From: Cryptomeria japonica | Lineage: Eukaryota > Streptophyta > Pinopsida > Cupressales > Cupressaceae | Direction of reading: 5' to 3' | Length of the DNA stretch: 64,000 bases | Assembly (NCBI RefSeq): GCF_030272615.1 | Contig: NC_081411.1 | Coordinates: 180,258,977 to 180,322,976, forward strand | In this document: piece after piece, positions 23,740 through 35,749 of the stretch | Position numbering within the stretch: position 1 is the first letter of the stretch | Layout: each line of letters opens with the position of its first letter | The notes under the pieces: model-generated | What the model was told of the DNA's origin: nothing | What the model saw: only the letters and a program-made list of their open reading frames with translations | Databases searched by the model: none | Made by a program: the position numbers and the translations under genes

Positions 23740-25320
23740 TCACCTGGAAGTGGAAGGACCCCTTTGATCTTGTGATCGAAGTGGATTTTTGAACATCAGA
23801 TGATCATTATTTGTTGTTTTTGGGTCATGTCCCTCAATTTCAATTTCTCCTCGATCAATAAGATCCTGAATGAGATCTTTCAATCGGTGACAATTACTTG
23901 TCTTGTGTCCTCTTTCTTGATGGAATTCACAATGTTCAGTATCTCTCCACCATGTTGGTTTGACCTGAGGCTCATAGTTTGATAGTTTAGGTAGAGTGAC
24001 CAAATTTTGAGAAATGAGTTGTCGCAACATAGTTTCAATGGGTTCCCCTAAGGGAGTGTATGTGCATTTCTATTTTTGCTGACGAGGTCTTGGTTCATCG
24101 TGAGGTGTGATGCGACCTTGATTAGAAGGAACATTTGTGTTATTCTGAGGTGGAGGATTTTGTCCTGCAAACCGAACCATAGGTTGTGCATTTTGGATAG
24201 TTTGAGCATCCAAAACCCCATCGTTGACAATATTCTTATTTTTGTTCTAGAAGTTTGGTTTATCGCTATTGAAGCGTGGGCGAGGACCATCTTTTGGTTC
24301 ATTAAATATTTTGATGAGTCCTTTCTTGATGAGTGCCCTTTCACATTTTAAACCCTTGGTGATCATATCGTTAAAAGAGTCGGTGTCTTTGACATCCAGG
24401 TGAAATTCCATTTCTTCGTTTAAGTTGGAAATGAATATTTCCACTAGTTTTCATTCAGGTAACTGAAGAGAATGTCTGCTAGACATTTGGTGCCATCGTT
24501 GCAGGAATATTGAGAAAAGTTCACCTAGTTTTTGTTTGGTGTTGCACAGATCAGCCATGGTGATGTCACGTTCAATGTTATGAGAGTAATGTGCTAGGAA
24601 CTTCTGGATGAGTTCCTCAAATGTTCTAATGCCACCTGGTAGTCAGGAAAACCATGATGTGGTTGTTCCTCCCAAGCTTTGGGGAAAAAGGTGCATTAGG
24701 TATGTGTCTTCATATGCCACTTCAAGACAAGCGGAATGAAATTCTCTGACATGATCACGGGGATCCCCCTTTCCTCTATATTTTTCAAATTTGGGTGTTT
24801 CAAACCCTCGTGGAAAGGGTGGCATATAAATATTCCTATCAAAAGGATAGGGACAGATGTCATTGAGTGAGAATTGGTTAGTTTTGACACCACTACGAAG
24901 TTGTTGGGCGAGATTCTCGACTTGTTGCCACAACATCTCCATTTCATTTAGAGGAGGAGGTGGTGGGTTACCTTGAGGAATGTTATATCTGATGGGATCT
25001 CTACCTCTTTCCTCTTCATGGCGACTTTGTCTTTCTGATGCTTGTCTTAATTGGGCAAGATCAAAGTCAGAGGGAAGTTTTGCTCCTTCTTGAGCAAGTT
25101 TTAAGAAGTGAGCATCTGCATTGCTCCTGTGTATTTCGTCAAACAGTCTGTTAAAGAGAGGGTTATGCTGGGCCCTTTCTATTGTTGCAGGAGTAGGAGT
25201 ACTTGGGTTTTCATCATTCACATTTCCTCCAAGTGCTTCTTGAAATTCATTGAGATTTTCATCTTCTTCTTCCTCAATTTCTATTTCTCATTACCATGAC
25301 CGTGATCGGGTTTGAGCCAT
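23740..25320 (-). pseudogene. B-prime gag
   Basis: The ATG at 25320 lies at the same place as in element B. Stops at codons 10-11, and others near 24642, 24447 and 24249, break the frame. The core has ICPYPFDRNIYM, FETPKFEKYRGKGD and DTYLMHLFPQSLGG. The Cys/His block CEFHQERGHKTSNC is near 23925-23970. It ends with STSR and a TGA at 23740-23742 that is shared with element B. Confidence 0.85.
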
Positions 25321-25771
25321 TTTGCTTGCAAGTTTTGTTTGAAGTTGATTGAAAATGATGATGAGTTTTGTTTAATGTAATGAGATTTGATGGTTGGTGA
25401 ATTTGTTTTGCATGTGGATCTATAGCACTTTTAAGGTAGATGTAACCAAAATTTCTTCTTTGAATTGCTTGCTTGTTTGAGAAGTTTTTGATGTGATAAG
25501 GTGTAAAGAAATCTGAGATGTGTTACGGATTTAATTACCTAGCAATGAGAGGATTCACCCATGAACTAGTTTTAACCTGCGTAGATGTGTTTCTTAGGAT
25601 GAGCTTATCCTAGATGTAGAAACAATCTAAAAAGTGATGTGATGCTTTTGATTCAAGCAATATCTAAAAGGAATCTTGGGACAAGAATCTCTTAATGTTT
25701 TGAGAGGTGGAATGGATTGATGATGAAGTGATGATGTATGAGTGAGATGATGGATGAAAATGTTTTCAACT

Positions 25772-26278
25772 TCAATAAAAACTTTGTGTCACAAATGGGA
25801 CAAACTCTACCTCTTCCCTTTCAGGTGTTGGAGGTATTTCTCGAGCTGTGTTGTAGGTGATACAGATGTTGGGGAAGAAGTTGGGATTAATCTTTCCTCC
25901 TTGGTTTTTGTGATAACTCAGAGCTCTATATTGCATAAAAGCTCTGTGGTTCAATGATGCTGAATCAAATTTGTTTGTTTTTCCTCGAAGGTAGAGACGC
26001 ATGTGATGCAGAAAGACTCTATGTGAGACAAAGATTTGTCTATTTATATAGAAGAATTTCCTTCTTTTGATCAAAGCCTTTGAGCTTAATGGTCTTCTTT
26101 TCAAGTTGATGTTCTGATGACACTTCCTCTTTCGCAAGATGTGAAGAATGGTCATAAAGTTTTGATTCTTTGTTGTTTGTACTTTGTTTGTGATATTTTT
26201 GTTTGGATGAATACTTTGTTTTTGGAAGTGTTTTTCTGATTTTTCTTTGACAAGAAAACAAAGCAAGCACACAAACAT
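25772..26278 (-). CDS. Small ORF upstream of gag, B-prime
   Basis: A basic protein of about 168 codons, not recognised. From MTILHILRKRK onward it matches the ORF at 47885-48430 in element B to the last residue (VEFVPFVTQSFY). Upstream of that point the two copies are in different frames, so the true start may be the internal methionine at about 26155, giving about 127 residues. Ogre-type Tat elements are known to carry an extra ORF before gag, and this may be its counterpart. Openness in both copies is modest evidence that it is real. Confidence 0.45.
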   Translation of the reverse strand: MFVCLLCFLVKEKSEKHFQKQSIHPNKNITNKVQTTKNQNFMTILHILRKRKCHQNINLKRRPLSSKALIKRRKFFYINRQIFVSHRVFLHHMRLYLRGKTNKFDSASLNHRAFMQYRALSYHKNQGGKINPNFFPNICITYNTAREIPPTPEREEVEFVPFVTQSFY

Positions 26279-27526
26279 AAGAATGTTGCCTAAAAAGGCA
26301 CAAATGAGTATGGGTCTAGATCAACCCAATCCTTGGACTTGTTTTGGACCCTTCCTTTAGATGTATTTTAAGGTGTATTTCCAAAGCCTGAAGTCAGCTC
26401 AATTTGTACTATGTCTTTAAAACGAACACACTTCAAACACTTTTTATCCCTAAGGTCAAATGGCCAGTTGTGATAAATTTAGCCCACATCTTGATATTTC
26501 TTCGACTTTGGTACTACACACCTTATGAATCCCGCCGTGGTAGGTAAGGATGTGATATACTAAGTCTTGCGCGAGCATAACAAATAGATGATCCCTATGA
26601 TGGGGGAGTCACCACTTTTGTCAAGCCACAAGTGACTTTTCAAAAAGCTATGTTTCTACTCAAGGAAATATGTATGGTGAGTATCTTGGGAGCAAAACCA
26701 TCTATGCTCTTGCACTAAATTATATCGCAAATATCCTCAATCAATAGAATGGGTGGGCTACTACTTAAAGGTGTTTAGTCATGTTCAATGTTTTTGGACA
26801 TAAGTTCATTTTGTAGTGACTCACTTAAGAGCCTTGTAACTGGTGGTGGGGCCCATTTGTCCTTTTGGCCAGTTACACTGTAGGAACAACTATACCCAAG
26901 GCTACAGCTTTCGCTCTCACCTGATTTCTATAGCGGCTCGAAGGATTTACCACTCGAGGTCGTTCCCAAGAGTATCGATCCCTTGGCAGGCCTCTCTTAA
27001 AAAGATAAAATTTGAGTGTTACTAACACTTTTCTCTTGCACCTAGGACCACGAGAGCCAAGGGAGAGGATAGTGTGTATTAGAGGTAGGACCACTTGACT
27101 GACCTTTTTGCACAAGTGTGCCAAACACGAACGACACTTGTTCTTTTTAACTTGTCATCGCAATGATTTTCTATCTATTTGGAGATGTTGCTCCAATAGC
27201 CATGGTGTTCTTTTTAACTTCAAAAGCAATGTGTTTTGTAGTCTAGAATTTGGAAATCCTAGTCAACTTAATGAAAAACACGTTTGCTTGAAGTAAAATT
27301 TGTTTTTTTGCAAAAATCAAAACAAGTGGATTGTTCTTTTTATTTGCCCAAAAATTGAAGTGTGGCTTGTGATTTTTAAGTTTGATGCAAGGAAAGCAAA
27401 TTTGTTTGTTGATTTTAAGCACCAAAATGGAGATGAATCCTAACTTGCAATGGAAGTAAATGTTTGTTTTCAAGTGTTTTAAAAACTCCAAAGGAAAATT
27501 TGTGATTTTAGTGGTGAGTTTTAAAC
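26279..27526 (-). other. B-prime leader
   Basis: Non-coding leader between the candidate leader intron and the upstream ORF. A block at about 26340-27130 is strongly conserved with about 47080-47870 of element B, including the GGGATCGATACTCTTGGGAA neighbourhood. No convincing frame. Confidence 0.6.
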
Positions 27527-27856
27527 CTGCACAAACCACAATTTTGTTAGTGAAATCTATGTCCAAGGGGGGCTTCCACAAGCCTAAGATTTTCAATTTT
27601 TCGGTTATAAGGTGAGTTTTACCACATTCTGTTGCAATAGTGCTAGTCTATGTTTAAACAGAAGCACTGAAAGAAGGATAAAGCCCGAGAGGCAAAAGCG
27701 CTGAAAGAGTTTCAATAGCACGAAAAGAATAGCAAAAGCGCCAAAATAAATACAACAGCACTGAAAGTTTAACAATAGCGCTATTTTAGTGACAATAGCG
27801 CTAAAAGAAAAAGTGTCGGTAGTGCTAGAACGTGTTCAATAGCGCCAAAGCGCAAC
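27527..27856 (-). repeat. Candidate leader intron with AGCGCTWTTG array, B-prime
   Basis: In element orientation the donor ACACAG/GTTGCG is at 27856 and the acceptor TTTGTGCAG at 27527, preceded by CACTAAC. Between them are about 11 copies of the AGCGCTWTTG motif (plus-strand CAATAGCGCT and decayed forms such as AGCACT), sense relative to the element RNA. The arrangement repeats that of 46254-46646 in element B. Confidence 0.6.
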
Positions 27857-27914
27857 CTGTGTGTCAATTAAAACATTCAAAAGTTAGTAGTCTTCAAAAA
27901 TGATTGCGTGTTCG

Positions 27915-27933
27915 ATTCATGTCGGGTTCACCA
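27915..27933 (-). promoter_or_regulatory. Primer binding site of B-prime
   Basis: On the minus strand this reads TGGTGAACCCGACATGAAT, two bases inside the 5' LTR. It differs from the site of B by one base (ACGTG in B). Confidence 0.8.
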
Positions 27934-27935
27934 AA

Positions 27936-29345
27936 TGATGCTCTGCAAAAAAGGAAGGTTAGTCAATGATAACAAAACACAAATAAGAAGAAAAGCCAAG
28001 TTGTTAGTGTTAGAAATCATAAACCAAATACTTTCCTACACAAGCATATCAAAAGAGATACCAAAAAGCATGATAAAATGTCTAACTAGGAAGGTAAATA
28101 CGATGAGGCATCTCCAAATGCCTCCTAACATGCTCTTGGCTTCTTCTCCCTTGTTCCTCTCCTCTCCAAGTTCCAAAATAGTGTAGCTCTCAGCAACTTT
28201 TTGCACTATGGATGCTTATGGAGGATTGAGATTGTAGTATTGTGCTTCAAATGTGAAATGAAAAGCTAATACTATGCTATTGATGCTAAAATGATTTATT
28301 TTATCCAGAAAGACAAGATATTAGATAATTATGCTAAAATGCTCTCTAAAAATGCCTATAGCTTAAATGCATACAATTTTTTTTTTAAGGATCTGGAGTA
28401 TGAAGGAATGGGCTCTATTTATAGGAAAAATGGAGCAATGGATGGTCAGGATTAAAAGGTTTAATCAAGGGCCAAGCTTGAAAGTTGGGGATCCATGTGC
28501 ACAATTTACACCAACGAAATGGTGACAAGTGTCAACATAGGGTTGGGTTGAGAGAAGGGGTTGGAGGCATTAAATGCCCGAGGAGACTCCATGGTTATCT
28601 AGAAGGTAAGGGTCAAGCCTAAATTAAGATTACCCATTGGATTAAGAGTTAATCCAAGGATAAACCTTTGTGCAAATGATTAAGAGATAATCATGGTCAA
28701 AGCATTAAAGGTTTGATGAGACCCTTGGGTTGGGTGAAGGTTGAGTTAAAACAAATGTTTTAACCATGTAAGAGGGTTTGAGTTAACCATTAATGGTTAT
28801 TGGAGACTTTGAGGATTTAAGTGGTTGAAGTTGAAAGCTTTTAATGGCTATCAAAGACTTTGAAGAATTAAGTGGTTGAAGGTTGGAAGCCTTTAATGGA
28901 TATCAAAGACTTTGAGGTTTGAGAAGTGACCTCTCATTTGCTTAGGAATGTGACAAAGTTTAGAAGATGGTTTAGGCTAATTAGAAGTGTTTAGAAGAAT
29001 CTTGAAGAGGATTAGATTTGCAAGTGGGTTTGGTGGGTGAGGAAAAAAATAGGATTTTATTAAAATAAAAATTCATTTATTTCAATAAATGTGTGCAAGT
29101 TGTATTTGTAGGAAAATGCAAGTGGGGGGGGTTTTTAAAATGATTAAATAAATGTTAATTTATTTAAAAGAGGAAAAGGGGGATTTTAATTAAATAAATT
29201 GTTTTTATTTATTTAATTGATTGGAATTGGATTTAATGAATTAATTAAAATAAATTGAATAATTTATTTAATTAATAGAAGAATGTTTGGAGATGAATTA
29301 ATTAAATATTAATTTAATTAACTGATGGCTAGTGGATTTTTAATC
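27936..29345 (-). mobile_element. B-prime 5' LTR, outer tip missing
   Basis: Matches 11060-12524 until about 29345, where it breaks off in the TTTTTAATC stretch. The last 50-60 bases (up to TGTAGTCACAC) are absent and gypsy gag sequence follows directly. TATA box at 28416-28423. The palindrome TAACCATTAATGGTTA is at 28784-28799. Confidence 0.9.
28416..28423 (-). promoter_or_regulatory. TATA box of B-prime 5' LTR
   Basis: TATAAATA on the minus strand, at the same place as in the other LTRs of the family. It would have driven the genomic RNA of B-prime. Confidence 0.75.
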
Positions 29346-30421
29346 TATTAACTGTAATCTTGCCATCATCAATAAGGTCTTATATTGCATTTTAGAGATG
29401 ACTGGAACTATTAGTTTTGTGTCCCTTGTGCCTATGATATTCACAAAAAGTGATCGTCATTCCACCATGGGGGTTTGACTTGTGGATTATACTCTCTTAT
29501 CTATAGTAGTGTTATAAGATCACTTTCAAGAAGTTCTTTCAATGTTGATTCAAGTGACTATTGTAAAGGTGTAAAGTTTGATGTAGGAAATATCTTTTCT
29601 TTTTATTTTCCCTTGTTTGAAAATGAACCTATAAGGTTGTAAATGGGTGGTGAGATTTTAGCAGTTTTTACATTGACAACTCCATCATGAACCATATTCT
29701 TATTTTTAGCCCAAAAGGGTGTCCCATTGTTTGAATTTGAGCTTGTCTTGTGAACTCTATCATTATTTATCTTAATAGTACCATCATCAATAAGGGTCTT
29801 TTCAATTTAGAATCCCATTTCTATTACTTCATCAAAAGAGTCAAAACATTTAAGGTAGAGTTATTTTCCAATATCCTCATTCAAATTTTGACAAAAGAGA
29901 TCAACTAGTTGCTTGTCAAGATTGTTGTAAGGTGCTCTTTTGGTCAAGTGTCTCCATCTTTGTAAAAACAAGAGAAAGGGTTCTCCTTGTTTTTGTTTGG
30001 TGTTAAATAGATCCGTCATGGTCACTTCATGTTCATAGTTATAAGCATCATGTGAGATAAATTTATCAACTGATTCTTGAAAAGACTTGATAATTTGTGG
30101 TAGTCATGTAAACCATTCCATAGCCCCTCCTCCAAGACTACGAGGGAATAATCTCATTAGGTATATTTCATCAATGGAAAATTCCAAAGTAGTAGCACAA
30201 AATTATCTCAAGTGATCATTAGGATCCCCTTTTCCTCTATATTTATCAAGTTTTGGTATCTCCCAATGACTAGGAAAAGGAGGCATTAGAATACTTGGAT
30301 TGAAAGGATAGGGACATATATCCTGGATAGAAAATTTGTGAGATGATGCCTTATTGTTCTCGAAAGTTTCCAAATTATGTCTTAATGCTCTAAGTTCTTC
30401 CAAAATATGAACATTTGTAGG
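29346..30421 (-). pseudogene. Element E: gypsy gag fragment
   Basis: Minus-strand relic of a third Tat-like gag. It holds FSIQDICPYPFNPSILM and WEIPKLDKYRGKGDPNDHLR (30203-30403), followed by matches to the central gag region, and near the left end the Cys/His block region (about 29395-29480). Stops are frequent. The left edge is joined directly to the broken LTR of B-prime and the right edge to the LTR of element D, so neither LTR nor pol of this element is visible. Confidence 0.75.
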
Positions 30422-31775
30422 TGTTGTTGAACAAACTAGAATACTAAGAGGGGGGGGGGAGAGTGGATCGGTATTCCCAAATTCAAGATATCCTTTGATA
30501 ATCTAAAACTTATCTTAATCTGAGATGTCCTTAGCAAAAGATGAAATATGCAATAGAAGTAAAAAACACATCATACACAATCATAAGAGAGACACCATAT
30601 TTTTATACATGGAAAACCCAAATGGGAAAAACCATAGAGAGGGTTAACTCTCAAGAAAATATTAGTTATATGGAATTAGAGAAAAAGGTTCATTGCTAGA
30701 GGGATCACTGCCCAAATTACAACAACTCACTATTGGAAAGGCTCACTGCCAAAAAGAAAAGAAATGAACTGAGAATTTTGCATCTACATATGCATGGGAT
30801 CAAATCCAATTAATCTCAGACAACACATCAATTATTTGCAGTATATCCGGTTATGAAAACTCCGCAAATCACTCTACTATCCACCTGCTCAAAAATATTG
30901 TCGCACTAGATCTATCCTTATCTTTCATCGAACATGAAATTATTCTCTTTATTACTTACCATGTTTTCCTTTACTTACTTCAGTGCAATAACTTCATCCC
31001 AAAGTGTCTCATGTAACTCCTCGCATAGCTCTCTATCTTTCTTTCTTCTCACACATCTCCTTTTCAAGCATAGTATGATCACACATATTTATGAGTATAA
31101 CAATAGGAATATTTATCAAGTTAGCCTTAATAACATTTTCCCAATGATGTCTTCAATGGTCAGTTCACATGCTACAATCGTCGAAATGCAATATTAACAT
31201 AATCTCTCAAGGTCGGACTAACCCAAAATAAGCATATCTTGGCTTTCCAAAGCAACACGTTACCAGAGTACCACAATCACAAACCTATTAAACATTACGA
31301 GGTTATGATCAACTAATCATCAACAAATTATCACCAAAAACCAAGAAACAAGAGCATGAAGATTGCATAATTGGATATACTTCGGGAGCACAACTCACAA
31401 TATCTAGAGTATGACTTCCAAAGCACTAGAATCATGAATACAATAATCTCAAATGATAACAATAGTCACACAAAAAGATTGTACTACCATATCTTCATTA
31501 AGAACCCAAATGCAAAGGACTTCTCTTCTAAAATAAATCACTATACAAACAACTGTAGCACAAAAATTGATTGCCAGAACCAATGCCAAATCTCTCATCA
31601 AGATAAAGGTGTCCTCTTACAAGAAAAATATATTTCTAGAGCAATAAACATATTAGCAACTAGAATTTACCATGTACAACATACATACCTATCTTCAACT
31701 TTTCTGCACCACATCCAAAGCAATCTAGATTATTGGGTTTGACATCAATGACAACTAAGACAAGTATTTCTACCA
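30422..31775 (-). mobile_element. Element D 3' LTR
   Basis: On the minus strand it begins TGGTAGAAATAC right after a polypurine tract and ends CAACAACA. It contains a G-run (about 30449-30459 on the plus strand) and the GGAAAACCCAAATGGGAAAA block typical of many plant copia LTRs. Frames inside (30934-31197, 31371-31742) are not gene-like. Confidence 0.65.
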
Positions 31776-31791
31776 ATCTCCCCTTTTGTCA
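31776..31791 (-). promoter_or_regulatory. Polypurine tract of element D
   Basis: On the minus strand this reads TGACAAAAGGGGAGAT, directly preceding the LTR start TGGTAG. Confidence 0.65.
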
Positions 31792-31981
31792 TTGATGGAA
31801 AAACATTTACATCAAAACTTGCTAAAAACTCCCCCTTAGATAAGGCTTCCTTGTTTCTCCAAGAATAAAAAATGCTCCAAATGTATAAAATCACAATATT
31901 TCTCCCCCTTTGACATCAAAGACAAAGGATAGCAGTGAAAAATGAGTTACCAAAAATAAAATGTGCACTGGAAAAAATGCT

Positions 31982-32483
31982 TCACTTACGCTTTTGATAC
32001 TTCTCCTTCATTTTCAAAAGGAAAGTCTTCCAAGAGTTTATTGCCAAATGAAGACTCAAACTCAAAGTGTCATTCTTGATTATTTCATTAGTTTCTTCTG
32101 ATAAACAACCAAGAACAATAGGGTTTTGCACACACTCCTCAGCTTCACTAAGGAGATTGGAAATGTGTTCCATCCTAGCTTCAACAATCTCTTTCACCTT
32201 TAGGAACACATTTATGACATATTCTTTTAGCCTTTGATAAAATGCAAGCTTTGATTGTAGAGAGCTGATTTTCTTTCTTTTTTCACTATCTACATAACTC
32301 AAAATGTCAAATAACTTGCCCATGGAAATTAACTCAGATTCAATAGAGTCAATTTTAGGGTAAACTTTTTTAATAGTTGCTAGCCACTTGAGGCAATATT
32401 TGAACATTCTGCTTGCTTTTGCAACACAATCTCTCATATTCTTAATGTCTTCTGATAGTATTTTTTGAGAAGACACATATTTC
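31982..32483 (-). pseudogene. Element D ORF, C-terminal coiled-coil part
   Basis: The longest open piece of D's protein, from EKKYVSSQKILSEDI to the stop at 31982. It is Leu/Lys/Glu-rich with heptad-like spacing (for example SYVDSEKRKKISSLQSKLAF) and predicted by eye as coiled coil. Its N-terminal continuation lies on the far side of the copia insertion (41220-41607 and 43195-43953). The open frame runs on into the LTR of C up to 32554, but that part is LTR sequence. I do not recognise the family. Its role could be structural or gag-like, which is only a guess. Confidence 0.5.
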
Positions 32484-32545
32484 TTCTCTGCTAGGATAAC
32501 CAGTGAACAACTGAGAGGGGGGGGGGGTGAATCAGTTGTAGATAT

Positions 32546-34201
32546 TGTAGTCACATAAATCTGTCCACTTAATTAAATGAATACTTAGTATTTATTTGAT
32601 TATTTAACCATCAATCAATAATTAATTAAATTAATATTTAATTAATTCATCTTAACCCTCTTCTCCTATTAATTAAATAAAATTTTCAATTTATTTGATT
32701 TAATTCACTTAACGAAATTCAGACCATTAATTAAATAAATAAATCACATTTATTTAAATCCCCCAAAATCCCATCTCTCACATTTAAATAAATTAACATT
32801 TACATTTATTTAAATCACCTTTATCCTCCACCCACTTGCATTTTCCTACAAATGCAAGTTGCACAACTATTTTAAATAAATTATTTATTTAAAATCCTAT
32901 TTATCCTCGCCCACTTGAAACCTTTAATGGTTTCCCTTAAAGTCTTCAAACTTAATGGCTTCCTTTAGAGTCTTCTCAAGCCTTTAATGGTTTCCCTTAA
33001 AGTCTTCAAACTTAAAGGCTTCCTTCTAGAGTCTTCTTAAGCCTTTAAAGGTTTCCCTTAAAGTCTTCAAGCATTTAATGCTTTATCTTCCTTTTTCTCA
33101 TTTAAATAAATTAATATTTATTTGAAATACAAATTACACCATTTAATTGAAATAAATGATTTTATTTTAATTGAAAATCCCAAAATTCCCCCCACTTGCA
33201 TTCTCCTACAAAATCCACTTGCATGCCTAAATTTCTTCTAGATTCTTCTAACTCCTTCTAATTAGCCTAATCCATCCCCTAAATATTGTCACATTCCTAA
33301 GCAACTCGGAGTCACTTCTCAAAGCCCTCAAAGTCTTCAATAACCATTAAAGGCTTTATGTCTTCAAATGGTTAACCTCTAAAGTCTTCCAAACCATTAA
33401 AGGCTCTTACATAACCATTTATGGTTAACTCACCTTTTACCTTTCGTTAGAGACTTTCCTCTAACTTAACCATCCTTTTGACTCATGGGTCTCTTCAAAG
33501 CATTTATTTCTTTGACTAAGGTAACCATTTAATCCTTACACATTCATTTATCCCTTGGATAAAAGGAATATCCATTAACCTAACCCTAACCCAACCCCCT
33601 AGGGTAACCATCATGTCCCCTCAAGCATTTAATGCTCCTTATCTCTCCTCTCAAGCCTCCTCATGGTGACACTTGTCAACATGGGATTGGGTTGAAAGTC
33701 TCACATGGATTGAATATCTTTCAATCCTAACCCTTGTTAAGATTACTCAATCTTAACCCTTCATTTCCCCATTTCTTCTATAAATAGAACCCTTCTCCTC
33801 AAGCAAAGAAGAAAGAATTAGAGTATTGTTGTTATATTGGTATTAGCATAGAGTTTTTTCATAGCATCACTATCTACACTTGCATAGCATTTGTTTATAA
33901 TTTTCAACCATCTTAAATCTCCATATGGAATCCATGGCTAGTGCTAAAAGCTGAGAGCTAGACTCATGTGGAACTTGAAGAGGAGAGGAACAAGGGAGGA
34001 GCAACTATGAGCATCTTGATTAGCATTTGGTGGAGTATAGTTTATCTATTCTATGTTTGTATACTTTCTACTTCATGCTTAATATCTCTTTTGATATGCC
34101 TGTTTAGGATAGTCTTTTGTTGCTAACACTAACATTTGTTTCTTGTGCTCTTGTGTGTGTTGTCATCGAACAAATTTTCTAATCCCTTTTGCAGAGCATC
34201 A
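32546..34201 (+). mobile_element. Solo LTR related to the B family
   Basis: 1656 bp, beginning TGTAGTCACA and ending GCAGAGCATCA, flanked by GATAT on both sides (32541-32545 and 34202-34206). The ends and general layout match the LTRs of B and B-prime, but the interior is diverged and longer. Repeats of about 62 bp around CCTTTAATGGTTTCCCTTAA lie at about 32915-33080. TATA box TATAAATA at 33779-33786. Absence of any internal region points to LTR-LTR recombination. Confidence 0.9.
33779..33786 (+). promoter_or_regulatory. TATA box of the solo LTR
   Basis: TATAAATA followed by GAACCC, at the position equivalent to the TATA boxes of the B and B-prime LTRs. A promoter here would read rightward into element C. 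Confidence 0.6.
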
Positions 34202-35749
34202 GATATATTATATCAATTAATCCAATTAATAAACTTTAACCAGGTCACATCAACATTAAGTACCAGAATAGCAGAAACAGATACCGGTAAGCAATAAAAA
34301 CTTAATAATAAAACAGATAGTCAACACAATGCAACCATACCAAATAACACCATGATTTGTATGTGGAAAACCTAGAAAGGGAAAAACCACGGTGGGAAGC
34401 CTACCCACAGTCAGATGAAACTTCTGCAAAAAGTATGTGATACAAAGAGGGGCATGCACATGCAAGAAGGCATATTGCCTAGAGCGTACTGCTCATTACA
34501 AAAGAGTCTCACTGACTATAGAGAGGTTATAACCACCTCAGATAAATGGACAACAATCTAGAATAATGAACTGCTAGAGATAGCATCTACCATGCTTGAT
34601 CATAGTCCCAGTTAAGTTCAATACTGGAGGCCTTTGACCTGTTCCTTAATCCCAATTCGATCACCTATGATCGACCAAATCTTCTTTGCATATGATATTA
34701 CATTCCACAACCACGATGCATGATCTATAATGAGATCTTACATTATTTATACCAACCCTAATGCCTAAACCAATTAGGTCAGCCACCTAAAAGATATTAC
34801 AATAAGATCATTACATATATCCATATTACAATGATATTCCATCTCGTCTTAAGACCAAAACAACAATAACCAAATCACAAATCATTTTGGTAATGTGTAG
34901 AGAACACGTTAACATGATACCGGTCCATAACCTAGATAGGTACCGAACCTAATTTGGGCGCACCATGCAAAAGCAATGTCTTCAATCAATTGAGGCATGA
35001 TCAAAGAACATCTTCAACATCCTGAATTTCATCTAGAAGTCCCACCAACACCACTTATGCATCATGTCAAGATTTCTCAGTGAAAGGTCTATCAGTTAAA
35101 CCTTAAACCAATGCTGCTATGGGTTTACAAGAGTGTATGATAGCATCCGATTACCAAATCAATACCAATTGACCAAAACATGCTCCAGAAGAATGTAAAA
35201 TATAAAATCAAACATACTTAATTTATCCAAACATGCCAGAAGTGTCCAATAGATAGTCTCTTCTACCGGTAACACTAGATCTTCTACCAGTAACCAAAAC
35301 CTGTCTTCCGGTAACCAAAACCTATCTGTCAGTAACCAACCATAACAACTAGTGTTGACATCAATGACAAAACATCAATGCAACACATAATCAATTCATT
35401 CATAATGACAATAATCTCCTCCTTTGGCATTGATGACAACACTAGATGTGAAAAACATCTAAGTACCAAGAAATGCCAAACAAGTCTCCCCCTATGGAAG
35501 ACAACCAACAATCTCCTGAATATCAATAAGTCTCCCATTGTGAATGATATCTCTGTAAATATTTTTCACATCACTATCTCTCCCCCTTTGACATCAATGC
35601 TAGAAATCTAACAAAAATATCAAAGCAAGAATGTAAACCTCTAAATCTCAAAGTTTACTACTCCCCCCTGAGTAGTAGCACCACTCATTAGTGTTGGAAT
35701 GAATAATATATCTGATAATGCATGCTAGAGTAATGACATTCTGCATCAA

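Larger units (their letters stand above)
11060..29345 (-). mobile_element. Element B-prime: decayed Tat-like Ty3/gypsy retrotransposon
   Basis: Minus-strand element with both LTRs (5' LTR at right, 3' LTR at left), PBS, leader, small upstream ORF, gag, pol and a 3' antisense gene, all in the same arrangement as element B. The two LTRs differ at roughly twenty visible sites, so it is older than B. The right LTR lacks its last 50-60 bp, so no target duplication can be checked. Pol is split by many stops. Confidence 0.9.
32489..35410 (-). mobile_element. Element C 3' LTR, split by a solo LTR
   Basis: Matches 39986-41214. A foreign LTR plus a duplicated GATAT (32546-34206) interrupts it. Without that insert it would be about 1261 bp. 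It starts TGCTAGGATAACC and ends ATGACA on the plus strand. A G-run lies near 32515-32528. Confidence 0.88.

Noticed and set aside
30934-31742. Two moderately long plus-strand frames (30934-31197, 31371-31742)
   Set aside because: They sit within the LTR of element D, have LTR-like composition and no known domain.
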